Source of the DNA: Persicaria tinctoria
Lineage: Eukaryota > Streptophyta > Magnoliopsida > Caryophyllales > Polygonaceae
Reading direction: 5' to 3'
NCBI GenBank assembly: GCA_037127255.1
Contig: JBANSL010000005.1
Span: 3,720,001 to 3,784,000, forward strand
DNA length: 64,000 nt
Part shown: positions 12,359 to 27,542 of the stretch, in pieces
How positions within the stretch are numbered: the stretch's first letter is position 1
Layout of the letters: each line of letters opens with the position of its first letter
The notes under the pieces: generated by a model
Databases searched by the model: none
What the model was told of the DNA's origin: nothing
Seen by the model: only the letters and a program-made list of their open reading frames with translations
Program-made: the position numbers and the translations under genes

Positions 12359-13253
12359 AATCTACATAATCTACTGAGAATACACCGCCGAACACCATCC
12401 GATAACATCAGCTTTTCTTTTTTCTGGAAGCTCCGAAATCTCGAAAAGTTTCCGCCAAACACACTTTAGAGATTTTTTTTTAAGTATCAAATTCCAATTT
12501 TTTTGTAATTTACCAAAAAAAAAAACCTCAAACTAAAAAATCTTTAAAAAAAGGCCAAACATAAAACCACAATTTATTCACTCTTTTTTTCAATTAAGTA
12601 ATTAACCACCTCTTATTCAAAAAAATTCGCTTAACCACCCCCTTATAACAATTTGTTTGCAAGTAACAACTCATCCTCCCATTTTTCCTTAAACTTCCAA
12701 AATTTAACTTGAAGGTGAAAGACTAAAATGTCCCTAAATGTATTTTTAGTACACTACTATTATTTTCCTATTTGTATAGTCTTGTGAAATAAATCAAAGG
12801 TAGGTAAAAACACATTCAAGACGAAACACGAACAACCTCCACCTAGATCCCTATCAAGTAGACTTATCAATTGGGTCATTCGGGTCGGGTTCGAGTTGGG
12901 TCATTTTGGGTTTCGGGTAAAACGGGTCTCGTGTTTACTTGAACTCGGGTTTGACCCGGTTTCGGGTCAAATCGGGTCGATTGTGGGTTTGTCAATTTCT
13001 AATTTTTAAATTAAAAATATCACGATTTAGTACTTTTTCGATAATTTTAAAATGCTAAAATTAAAGACGTGGTTCTTAAGTTCTAGTACTTGTAATTATA
13101 TACTATATCCGATCTAAAATCTTTGATTTTTATTATTTCTCATAATTTTTAATAAAATTTAAAATTATCTAAAATATCAAAGTTTTAAATATTTTTTTTA
13201 AAATAAATAATTTCATGCAATTACGATTAAGCATAGAATTGTTTTAATATTTT

Positions 13254-14515
13254 GGGAAAATTAAATAAAATAATCCAACCTTTTAGAAGGTGTGAGATAA
13301 ATACCGCCACCTTTACTTTGTTAAAAAAATATCCCATACTTTTCCACATAAGTGTAAACGGTGCCATTGGACAAACTTTCATCTTTGATTCCGTTAATTT
13401 TGACAGATTGCCTAACGGAATTAATGAGACTTGTCAAACGGATCATTCGGGTCGGGTTCGGGTCGGGTCACTTCGTGTCCCAGGTAAAACGGGTTCCGGG
13501 TATATCCGGGTTGACTCGAACCCGGATTTGACCGGGTTTCAGTCTTCAGGACATTTCGGGTTTATCAATTTTTTCCTTTTTAAATTAAAAAATCATGATT
13601 TGATAATTTTGCGATAATTTTAAAATTCTAAAATTAAAGGCATTGCTAATAAGTTCTAATGTTTGTTCCATACTATATCTGATCTAAAATATTTGATTTT
13701 TATTATTTCTCATAATTTTTAATAAAATTTAATAATATATAAATATCAAAAAAATTTAAATTTTTTTTAAAAATTTCTTATTAAAATTTTGATATTTTAT
13801 ATATTATTAAAAAATATTTGATTTTTAGTATTTTTAATAAAATTTAATAATATATCAAATACCAAAATTTCAAATATTTTTTTTTAAATAATTTCATGCA
13901 ATTAGTAATAAGCGTATAATTGTTTTAATATTTTAATATTTTTTAGAATTTTTATCTTCTTAAAAAAATTGTTAAAAATAAAAAAATCAAATATTATCGA
14001 TCGGACGGAGTATTACACAATACAAATAAATATAAAGGTTGATTTGAAAATGAAAGATTAAGTGATTGTAATTATAAAATATAATAAATTGGAATTTCCA
14101 TAAAAAAAATCTAATCATATATAATTATAAATCAACCGGGTCAATCGGGACACGGGTAAATCGGGTCAAAATTAGCGGATCAATCGGGTCACCAGACCGT
14201 AACCTAGATTACCTGGAAAATTTTCGGGTTCGGGTTGAAAAAAAAATTCCGAGTCAAAATTTCCGGGTTCTGGGTGAAAATTACGGGACGTTCGAATTGG
14301 GTTGATCGGGTCGGGTTGTGTTTTGACAGGTCTAAATCAAGATTAAGAAACCAGCTTTAAAAAAGCGGTGTCATTGAACATTAATGCCTAACGGACCAAT
14401 TAATGATCCATTTACACATATATGGAAAAGTATGAGATATTTTTTTAACAAAGTAAAGGTGATGATATTTATTTCACACCCTCCAAAAGGTTGGATTATT
14501 TGATTTAATTTTCCC
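13254..14515. mobile_element. Mutator-like non-autonomous element, layer 3 of the nest
   Basis: A perfect 9-bp direct repeat TAATATTTT lies at 13245-13253 and 14516-14524. Just inside are long inverted repeats of at least 105 bp starting GGGAAAATTAAAT. They include AATAATCCAACCTTTT, CACCTTTACTTTGTTAAA and CATACTTTTCCA on both arms, with about ten differences over that span. Long arms plus a 9-bp duplication are the Mutator (MULE) signature. No transposase is present. Confidence 0.85.
13426..14334 (+). mobile_element. Innermost GGGTCGGGT-rich hAT-like copy, layer 4
   Basis: It starts (G/T)AGACTTGTCAAAC and ends TTTTGACAGGTCTA, giving inverted ends AGAC(T/C)TGTCAAA. Its left GGGTCGGGTTCGGGT region and its following AT-rich text ('ctcataatttttaataaaa') repeat those of layer 2, so both belong to one family. 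I see no clean 8-bp target duplication (flanks GAATTAAT and AATCAAGA), so an ancient insertion or an internal duplication are both possible. Confidence 0.55.
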
Positions 14516-14994
14516 TAATATTTTAATGGTTTTTCGTGTTCGGGTTGGAAAAAAAATTCTGGTCAAAATTTTCGGCTCTTGACCCAAAAAATTTAGGGCG
14601 TTCGGGTTGGATCGACCGGGTCAGGTCTACTATCAAGCATGGCCAGATAAGGGTGCAAACAAAGCGTCGATGACCGAAAGAGGTATGACTACATCTAACC
14701 TACTAGTAGAGTTGGGCACAACTTGCATACTTTAATGGTAATTTTGTATGGGTAATAATTAATAAAAACTATAAAACCAAATTTGGGGGCATTTTCATCT
14801 TTCACTTTCAAGTTGAATTTAATAGAAGTTTAATTTAAAGAAAAATTGGATGATGGGTGGTTAGTTGCAAACAGTTTTTTATAAGGGGTGATTAAGTGAG
14901 GGTGATTAATTAAATTCACTAGTGAATAAAATGTGATTTTATGCATTTTGGACTAAAAAAAATTCGATAAAAATACACGTAGCGCCAAAATCTT

Positions 14995-15196
14995 ATTGGC
15001 CCACGTGACCACCCAGGACACTTTCAGTACGAACTCGCTCACACTTGACACAATATTTACCTGGACCCAAAGCATATATGATACGTGGAAGCCCCTGGTT
15101 GGCCCGATGACACTATCTCGTCATCCCATTGGTCCACGTCACCAACCATGACCCGGCCTTTTTTCTCTCTCCTCGCCAAGTGCAGCATTATATATT
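14995..15196 (+). promoter_or_regulatory. BiP copy 1 promoter: two ERSE-II boxes and a TATA box
   Basis: ATTGGCCCACG at 14995-15005 and ATTGGTCCACG at 15128-15138 match the ER stress response element II (ATTGG-N-CCACG) exactly. The first overlaps a CACGTG core. TTATATATT at 15188-15196 is a good TATA box about 95 bases before the ATG at 15290. In plants these boxes bind NF-Y with bZIP28/bZIP60-type factors of the unfolded protein response, so ER-stress induction is expected. The function is known for the motif and inferred here. Confidence 0.85.
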
Positions 15197-15289
15197 CCTC
15201 CGAAGGTCTCCTCCCGAAAGAAAACCGAAACCAGTTCTCTCGCAGTGTACGGTTTTACAGTACAGAGAAGCTCCGTGGCAGGGACGACA

Positions 15290-18060
<2,771 letters not shown>

Positions 18061-18964
18061 GGATAAAAAAAATGAAATGTTTATATAGAGAGTTAGTTTA
18101 GAGAATATATGAAACTAGAGTTCCTGTTGTTGTGTGTGCACTAAATTGCTAGAAGTTTGACACAGATGCTTGTTGAGATCTGAATATGTTTAACAATTCA
18201 TTGCATATGATAGACATGAATGTTGCATTTTGTTCTTCAACTTCAATGTAATACACAATGAATATTGACTATTGAGTGTGTAATCATATCTCAATTTCAA
18301 ATTAATGCAGATCTTATTTTCATGTAAAAATATCACATTTTCATCTGTAATCTGCAAACAGAACCAGTTGCAATCTTTGTGAGTTTTTACACTTTCAAAT
18401 CAGTAGGGAGATTGGTTTAATACTTTTGTTTGCAGTATTGTATGCTGGTCTAGTTTTAACTCTCTTCTTCGGCCCGAATCGAGGAATCCGAGATGATGGA
18501 AAATTGATCTCTTGTTGAGGTTAATTTAATATTTGAATGATATTATGGGTTAGCAATTCCCAAACTAGATGAATTAACTTCTGGGTATATTTGGCCCAAA
18601 TTGGATAAGCAACCACCCGAACCTGATTGGAAGCAGGTGAGAAGCATCTATCTAGAATTATTTGTAACCTAGAAAAGTATAGTAATTAGGTGAATAATTT
18701 TGGATAATTTTAGGTGAGTATATCCTAGGAAAGTGGGTGAGTGCCAACCGACATAGAAGGCCTATAAATAGGATTAGAGGGGTGTGTAACCGGGTATAAG
18801 AAGTGAGTAAATGAGAGTTGGGACTTGTGAGGGTAGAGTGAGTATCTCTACACGTCTGGGTGTATAAGTTTGCGTCTTGCCGTGAGTTAGTCTAAAATGG
18901 TGTGTTAGTAAGAGTTTGAATGGCACAAGATATTTTTTTTTTACATTAATACAAGGTTTCTGCT
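18061..18964. other. 3' flank of BiP copy 1; possible solo LTR remnant
   Basis: The first 250 bases are the probable 3' UTR and flank. At about 18514-18930 the sequence starts 'tgttgaggttaattt', has a TATA-like 'cctataaatagg' and a later CT-poor tail, reminiscent of a short Copia-type LTR. No matching end or target duplication was found, so this is only a possibility. Confidence 0.25.
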
Positions 18965-19260
18965 CGAATGGGCTTAGCTTAACCGGTTTCAGAGATGGCA
19001 TTTGGAGTAATGATCAAGGATCGAGTCTCACCAGTGGCAGTGTGAGAGCAACGTCTCAAATGAGGGGTGCTCCTTGTGCGCAACGTCTCAAATGAGGGGT
19101 GCTCCTTGTGCGCAGTGAGAACTGGTCTCAGACTCTTGTTACCGGTTGAGTCACAATGATTTACCTCATCTCACAGTCCCCGTCAGGTCGGAGGTGAGGG
19201 GCGCCAGGGTGAGCGAATTCATCATTTGGAACAAGCTTTATATCCTAAATTTTTGCAGTG
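18965..19260 (+). mobile_element. Possible tRNA-derived SINE
   Basis: TAGCTTAACCGG fits a polymerase III A box and GGATCGAGTCTC about 40 bases later fits a B box (GGTTCGANNC). The downstream part, 'ggtgaggggcgcc', resembles the body of plant tRNA-related SINEs. No clear poly-A/T tail or target duplication was identified, so the call is tentative. Confidence 0.35.
19049..19112 (+). repeat. Perfect tandem duplication of a 32-bp unit
   Basis: The unit beginning CAACGTCTCAAATGAGG and ending CTTGTGCG occurs at 19049-19080 and again, identical and adjacent, at 19081-19112, within the SINE-like body. Confidence 0.9.
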
Positions 19261-19368
19261 AAAGGGCAAAGGTGGAACTATGTTGTTATTGAGAAGTATT
19301 GTTATTGTTAATTCTTTCTAGAGATCACAAATTGACAATATTATGAAACAATGTCAAAGAGATGAGAA

Positions 19369-19808
19369 TAGGGGTGTTATGCGGACACGAGCCGTTCGGA
19401 TTCGGCTCAAAAAACTCGGCTCGAGCTCGTTCACATTTGAAAAACGAGCCGAGTTCGAGTAGGCTCTTGAGCTCGAATCGAGCTCGAGCCGAGTACGAGC
19501 TCGAGCTCGAGTAGCTCGTATTACTCAGAAAATTTTGCCCCTGGGCTTTTTCACCTTTAGTTTTAGGGTTTCTTAGTAACGAGCTCAGAAACGAACTTCC
19601 AGCAAAAATAAGGTAAAACAAAAATAACACGAGCTCGGCTCGGCAAAAAACGAGCAAAACGAGCTCGAGCTTGTTCAAATACTCACGAGCCGAGTTCGAG
19701 CTTGCTTCTAAACTCGAGTAAAATTCTAGCCGAGCTCGAGCTTGAACAGTACCGAGCCGAGTATGAGCAGCTCACTACTCGGCTCGTTCGACTCGAATAA
19801 CACCTCTA
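19369..19808. mobile_element. hAT-like MITE with CTCGAG-rich body
   Basis: Inverted ends TAGGGGTGTTAT and ATAACACCTCTA (one mismatch) flank a 440-bp body packed with GAGCTCGAGC/CTCGGCTCG motifs. The flanks GATGAGAA (19361-19368) and TATGAGAA (19809-19816) form an 8-bp target duplication with one mismatch, as expected for hAT elements. It is non-coding; short frames inside it are repeat-derived. Confidence 0.75.
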
Positions 19809-20246
19809 TATGAGAAACCACAAAAGTATCCAACAAAGACGAACATAAATCAATAAACAAAACCGATACACAGAGAAACTGAAGGAATCTAAGATGACAA
19901 AAGTCACTATAAAAAACTCTTTTTTATGTGAGGGGAGCGTCGTGTGGTCCACACTTCCCCGTGAGTCGTTTATTCCGTTATCGTGGATTTCTGCTCTTTG
20001 TTTTCAGACGGTGAGACATCGTGTTAGCTTCTACTATCCCATGATCTCACTATTCACTTATCGTTCTAGGGCTTTTCACATCGAGCAAGGTGTTGCTTTC
20101 CATGGATTGCGTCTGTGGCGTTTTTCATTTAAATTGTTTATTTGGTTTTTTGTTATATCAGGACAGTCAGTCTGTTAGACAATCATTCGCCTTCTCGATT
20201 TATCAGATAATGGTTTGTCCGACATCTCAAACTTTTGACCTGTATA
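19809..20246. other. Intergenic DNA without recognised features
   Basis: Between two hAT-like elements. Open frames exist by chance (about 95 codons) but match nothing I recognise. No repeats are obvious. Confidence 0.4.
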
Positions 20247-21019
20247 CATGGTTATTAGGATCCCGATCCGGATCTTACGATCCTACGATTCTAGACAAGA
20301 TTTTGATCCGGATCGGGCATATAGACTCCTTCGTGCTAGGATCTACCTAGGATCTCATAGGATCCTATGGGATTGGTAGGATCTACCGATCCTAGAAAAA
20401 ATATCCGATCCTAGAAAAAATATCCGATCATAGCAAAAATCCTATTTGTGTAATTGTGTTTTGTTTTGTTTGGATATTTGACCTTCTGGATACGATGGGC
20501 CTTTTAATTTTTTATTTTTTTGGTAGCCCATCTCCTTAGAAATTGAAGGCAGAAGAGTGAAAACGTTGAATTGAAACCCTAAGCCATTTGTTTCGTTACT
20601 TAACTCGACAAATTCACGTTTGAGCGCCTGAAATTGTTCATGATGTGGTTAATTGCAATGATGACATTTGAAAGTAGAGATGGCATTGGATATTTTGATG
20701 TATAATTTATCTCTTGTATGCTTGTCATATTTTAGGACATTATCCTTGTCTGTTTGTCACCTAGACATTATTTTTAACAAATTATGAATGTTAAGTGCTT
20801 ATTATTGAACTATTTTAGTTACTTAATTTGTTTAATGGAGGAAAAACTTAGTTTTATTTTAAAATTAAGGTATTTGTTTAGGATGATTTGTTTTTATTTT
20901 ATTTTTTATATTATTTTCAATTTTTGTCTAGGATCTTACGATCCTACGACCCGATCCTACGATCCGATCCTACACCCTTGTCTCGATCCCACACTAGGAT
21001 CCCGATCCTAAAAACCATG
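20247..21019. mobile_element. hAT-like non-autonomous element rich in GGATC/GATCC
   Basis: Ends CATGGTTATTAGGATC and, reversed, CATGGTTTTTAGGATC match as inverted repeats. The flanks CCTGTATA (20239-20246) and CTTGTATA (21020-21027) are an 8-bp target duplication with one mismatch. Both subterminal regions are filled with GATCCTACGATCC and GATCCGGATC motifs, and 'aaaaaatatccgatcctag' is tandemly repeated at about 20394-20430. The centre is AT-rich and non-coding. Confidence 0.75.
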
Positions 21020-21418
21020 CTTGTATAAGTTTTTTTTTTGAAAGAGATATAAAGTAGTTAATCGTATATTTTATTTTTCAATATTTGACAATATAACTAA
21101 CAAACATACTAATCCAAATAAATCCTAGATTAGGCCTATAGACATTCGATAATTTAAATATGATTAGAAATTTAGAAAGAATGAAAACTAATCTTAAGAA
21201 AATAAACAACGGATAGAACCCGATTCCAATCACTCATTCGCAATCGACCACGTTTACATGCAGAAACAAAAACAAAAAAGTTATACGTGTAAGTATCTGA
21301 TTGGCCGGATGAGAGCATCTCCAAACCCCATTGGTCCACGTCATCTACTCTGACCCCATGAAACAGAGTTCCGCTGCGCCCTTTTTTTCTCCTCCTCCGC
21401 CGGGCGTGCCTATATATA
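21020..21418 (+). promoter_or_regulatory. BiP copy 2 promoter: ERSE-II box and TATA box
   Basis: ATTGGTCCACG at 21330-21340 is an exact ERSE-II and is followed by TCAT, as at the second box of copy 1. TATATATA at 21411-21418 lies 108 bases upstream of the ATG at 21526. Only one exact ERSE-II is seen here against two in copy 1. ER-stress induction is expected from the motif. Confidence 0.8.
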
Positions 21419-21525
21419 GATCGCCCTGAAGGTCATTCCTCTTCCATTCATCACCAAATTGAATTCCCAAACGAAACTGAAACTAAACCAAAATCTGTCT
21501 AAGTGTACGTTCTTAGAAGAGGACA

Positions 21526-24426
<2,901 letters not shown>

Positions 24427-24650
24427 GGATAAAATATATAGCCCTTTTTTGAAATGTTCTTGCAGAGACCGTTGATAGATATTTGGATGCATAGTCTGAA
24501 TCCAATGGGAGGTTATTTACTAGTAAACTCTGTAGGTTTTGTGTTGTTTCAAAAGGAAAAATCCCCTCAATGGAAATTACACATTCAATTCCAGAAGAAA
24601 TTACTGATAGTACGTAGTGTAAGGTCATTGAGACTGAGAGACTATTAGAG

Positions 24651-25536
24651 TAGACCATAACTGACTTGACCCGGCCCATCCGAACTCAAACTCGATCGAA
24701 CTCGAAAATCTAGCATACACAATCCCAACTTGGTATATTTTGACTCAATACGAGTAGGCCGAACCCGAGGTGAGGCACAATAGTCCCTCTCCTCACGTCC
24801 ATAAACCATTAGGGGCGCATTTTTTTCAATAGTGTATTTATTTAAAAAAAAACACACTTAAAAAGGTTTTATTACCCTAAAATTTTAAAGTGCGTAGCCA
24901 AATGAAATAATTAAGTTTTTCATTCAATCAAAAAATAAAAGAATTTCTTTATTGAATATTGAATATTCACTAAAGAATTTCTTAAAAAATATAGATATTG
25001 GCTTTGTTTATTTTATACTCCGTATAATACTACCCTTCCGAGCATATTTAAGTAATGTATTTTACAAACTTGACAAATTACTTTATATAATATATATGTT
25101 ATTATCGTATGATCCATAGACACACATATTGTTTATAGTTTGGTGTTCACTTATTATTACTAAAACTATTAAGGGTCTCATTTTGGAATTTTGCCTTAAA
25201 CCTTTTAATCTCAAGTCTGGCCCTGAATGCGACGACAAACTCAACTTGATCCATGCTTGACCCAACTCAAACAAGAAGCGATTTATCCTTGTTAATTACT
25301 TTAATTTTTTCATTTTTAAATCACCCGTAAATGAAGTTTAATAGTCAACAATTAAAATAAATAAATAAAATCATTTTATAATAAAAGTAAATTTGATTAC
25401 CCAATATGACCTAAAATACATTTTTACCCGAGTTCACCCCATTCGAACACATAATATACCCAACATGTGACTTGATCCGACAATGACCGAACTAAAATGA
25501 TTATACTAGATCCGACCCACCCGATTGTCACTTCTA
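24651..25536 (-). mobile_element. Probable decayed GGGTC-rich hAT-like repeat
   Basis: Read on the minus strand it starts TAGAAGTGACAATCGGGTGGG and ends ...CAGTTATGGTCTA, with GGGTC/CGGGT-type motifs near both ends and an AT-rich centre, like the family at 12859-14629. The 8-bp flanks (TATTAGAG and TAAACTAC) do not match, so the borders are uncertain. Confidence 0.35.
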
Positions 25537-25995
25537 TAAACTACCTTGCATTTGATTGACGAAGAACCCCACAATTAAAGAGCTCTACTTACATGAGTTA
25601 ACAAGCTTGTTTATATTAATTATATACTCCGTATTAGGTAAAATCTTATTTTAAGCATATATTTTTATATTGATTAAGTGGAATTGGACAGAAAAATTAG
25701 TAAAATCTTATCTCGAGTACATATATTTTTATATTGTGTTAATTAATGAGGAAAATGCAATTGGTTAAAAATAGTATAATTAAGAAAAAAGTACGTGACA
25801 CAGGCCACAAACCACTTCTTATTTATTATATATAATAATAATAATTAATAATTGATTGATTTCACATTTCAATGCATATATGCACTCGAAGCTTCATTGA
25901 GAAAAAAAAAGTTTATTTGTTTGAATAAATAATTGTTTGAGTTGTTGTCAATTCAAAGCAAAAGTGACGTTTAACTGCTTCGATCTATATTCATA
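25537..25995. other. AT-rich intergenic DNA
   Basis: Contains two related blocks with 'gtaaaatcttat' and 'tatatttttatattg' at about 25635-25670 and 25700-25738, a small local duplication. No coding region is seen. Confidence 0.4.
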
Positions 25996-26230
25996 CTCCC
26001 TCCGTTCCATAATACATGGGTTTTTAGTTTTCGGCACGCTTTTTAAGGAGTGAAAAACTATATGAAATATTATTTTTTTAATTAAAATTTTTATATAACT
26101 TGATACTTATTAGTAATAAGTATCAAATGATATAAAAAATTTGATTAAAAAAATAATATTTCATTGATTTTTTCGCTCCTTAAAAAACGTGTCAAAAAAG
26201 AAAAGCCCATGTATTATGGAACGGAGGTAG
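25996..26230. mobile_element. Stowaway MITE (Tc1/mariner type)
   Basis: 235-bp palindromic element with ends CTCCCTCCGTTCCATAATAC and its complement GTATTATGGAACGGAGGTAG, flanked by TA on each side. CTCCCTCCGTTCC and a TA target are the hallmark of plant Stowaway MITEs. The inner part is also self-complementary (for example 'gatacttattagtaataagtatc'), so the whole element can fold back. Confidence 0.95.
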
Positions 26231-27542
26231 TATATTTTTTCCCATAATTATAAGAAATACATACTCAGATACTCTCTTTTATGGTGAAAGAAAATCACTG
26301 AGTTGGTGCAATCTAAACAAACAAATCTAACCTTCTCGTTTCAACAAAAACAAGGTTTAAAAACGGATTGAAGTACTTAACACATTAAAACGAAAATCTT
26401 GACGAGACAAATCACTTTAATCAAAAATTAATTCAACCATAAAGTGGGTCAGATAATTAATGCAACTACAAATTAGGTACATATTTATAATTTATGGTTA
26501 TACAAATCTCCAATTTGATATCCTAAATAACTTGTTCACTTGACAGTCGCAATCTTAAGATATTTTAGAGATTATATTCATATTTTTAAATAAATAAATA
26601 AATAATTTAGTTAGATTTTACTCCGTAAACTTTACGGAAATACCTTTTTAAGAAGAAGAACAAATTTGGTCAGTTGCGTATTTATTTTGGCGCCACTTGA
26701 TCACGTGTTTAACAGATTCTTGTAGACCATGGTCCCGCGCAGGTTCGATTCTCCCAATGTTCTATTTCGGGTCTTTTTTTTATTTTAAAAGAAAATTTAA
26801 TCTTTTCTTTTACACGATTGATTGAGTTATGAAACGCAGCGTTTGGACCTGTGGTTCAGCCCCAAATCCCCCGATGCAATTTGCCGACTTCAAACTAATC
26901 TCCGGTCTTCCTCTCAAAGTCTCAAGTCGCCCAATCCCGAGACCAAAAATCTCAAACCCTAGTACCGACCACCGACTGGAGCTGGTCGTTGTAGGTGGTT
27001 CCGTGGCGGTGCGCCGATGCAATCTTCATCCTCCATTGACCATCGTCTCCCCCGCTTCTCGTATGAGCGATTGAATTTGAAGCTCCAAGTTTGAAGCTAC
27101 CATCTGGTCTCGATTCAACTCCCTGATATCCTCCTAGTTCTGGTCTCGATCTCTCTTTTCTTTCGTTGGAAGCTTTTTATCACTTCCAATTCCATGAGCG
27201 ATTTAGACAGGTCAATAGGTTTTGTTTTTAGATCTCTGTGTGGTTGAATTCCTAGGTTTGATTTTCATAGATTTCGCGGATGCATATTTTGATTTTTTGA
27301 TTTTGGAAGATATGTGAACACAATTTGCTACCTACTACGAGTTCAGTGAAGGCTGTGGAATTATGGCATAATCAATAAAAAAAGTATTTTAGTATTTTAT
27401 TTGAGCTGGAATAGAAAGTAATTCTTATGCCTGAAAAGTTTTTGCTGAATCTTCTGCCTTTCTCGTCTGGTTTACTTATCAAACAGGAGGGAGCTACATG
27501 AATCTGTAATATTTGTTCGTGCAGTAACACTCATCCGAAAAG
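26231..27542 (+). promoter_or_regulatory. Upstream region and 5' leader of ABCD1
   Basis: Contains a G-box CACGTG at 26702-26707. About 26830-27220 is a GC-richer, CT-rich stretch that looks like a transcribed leader. 'GACAG|GTCAATAG' near 27210 and 'CAAACAG|GAGGGAG' near 27486 could bound a leader intron. No exact promoter element or start site can be fixed from sequence alone. Confidence 0.4.

Larger units (their letters stand above)
12859..14629 (+). mobile_element. hAT-like non-autonomous element rich in GGGTCGGGT, layer 2 of the nest
   Basis: A perfect 8-bp direct repeat CTATCAAG lies at 12851-12858 and 14630-14637, immediately outside termini TAGACTTATC and (reversed) TAGACCTGAC. Eight-base target duplications and short inverted ends are typical of hAT elements. 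The body is non-coding, with many GGGTC/CGGGT motifs at both ends, and it is interrupted by layer 3. Confidence 0.75.
12553..14953. mobile_element. Outermost terminal-inverted-repeat element (Mutator-like or foldback) carrying nested insertions
   Basis: About 200 bp at 12553-12760 are the inverted counterpart of about 14740-14953. Both arms contain 'ttattcact', 'aaccacc', 'ccttataa', 'gtttgcaa', and 'aacttgaa(g/a)gtgaaaga' in the same order when one is reverse-complemented. Likely ends are GGCCAAAC and, reversed, GTCCAAAA. The flanks TTAAAAAAA and TAAAAAAAA could be a 9-bp target duplication, but they are low-complexity. No coding capacity. Ends are approximate. Confidence 0.65.

Noticed and set aside
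26728..26760. tRNA-like 'caggttcgattctccc' (B-box-like)
   Set aside because: No convincing A box, acceptor stem or cloverleaf can be built around it; at most a decayed SINE or tRNA scrap.
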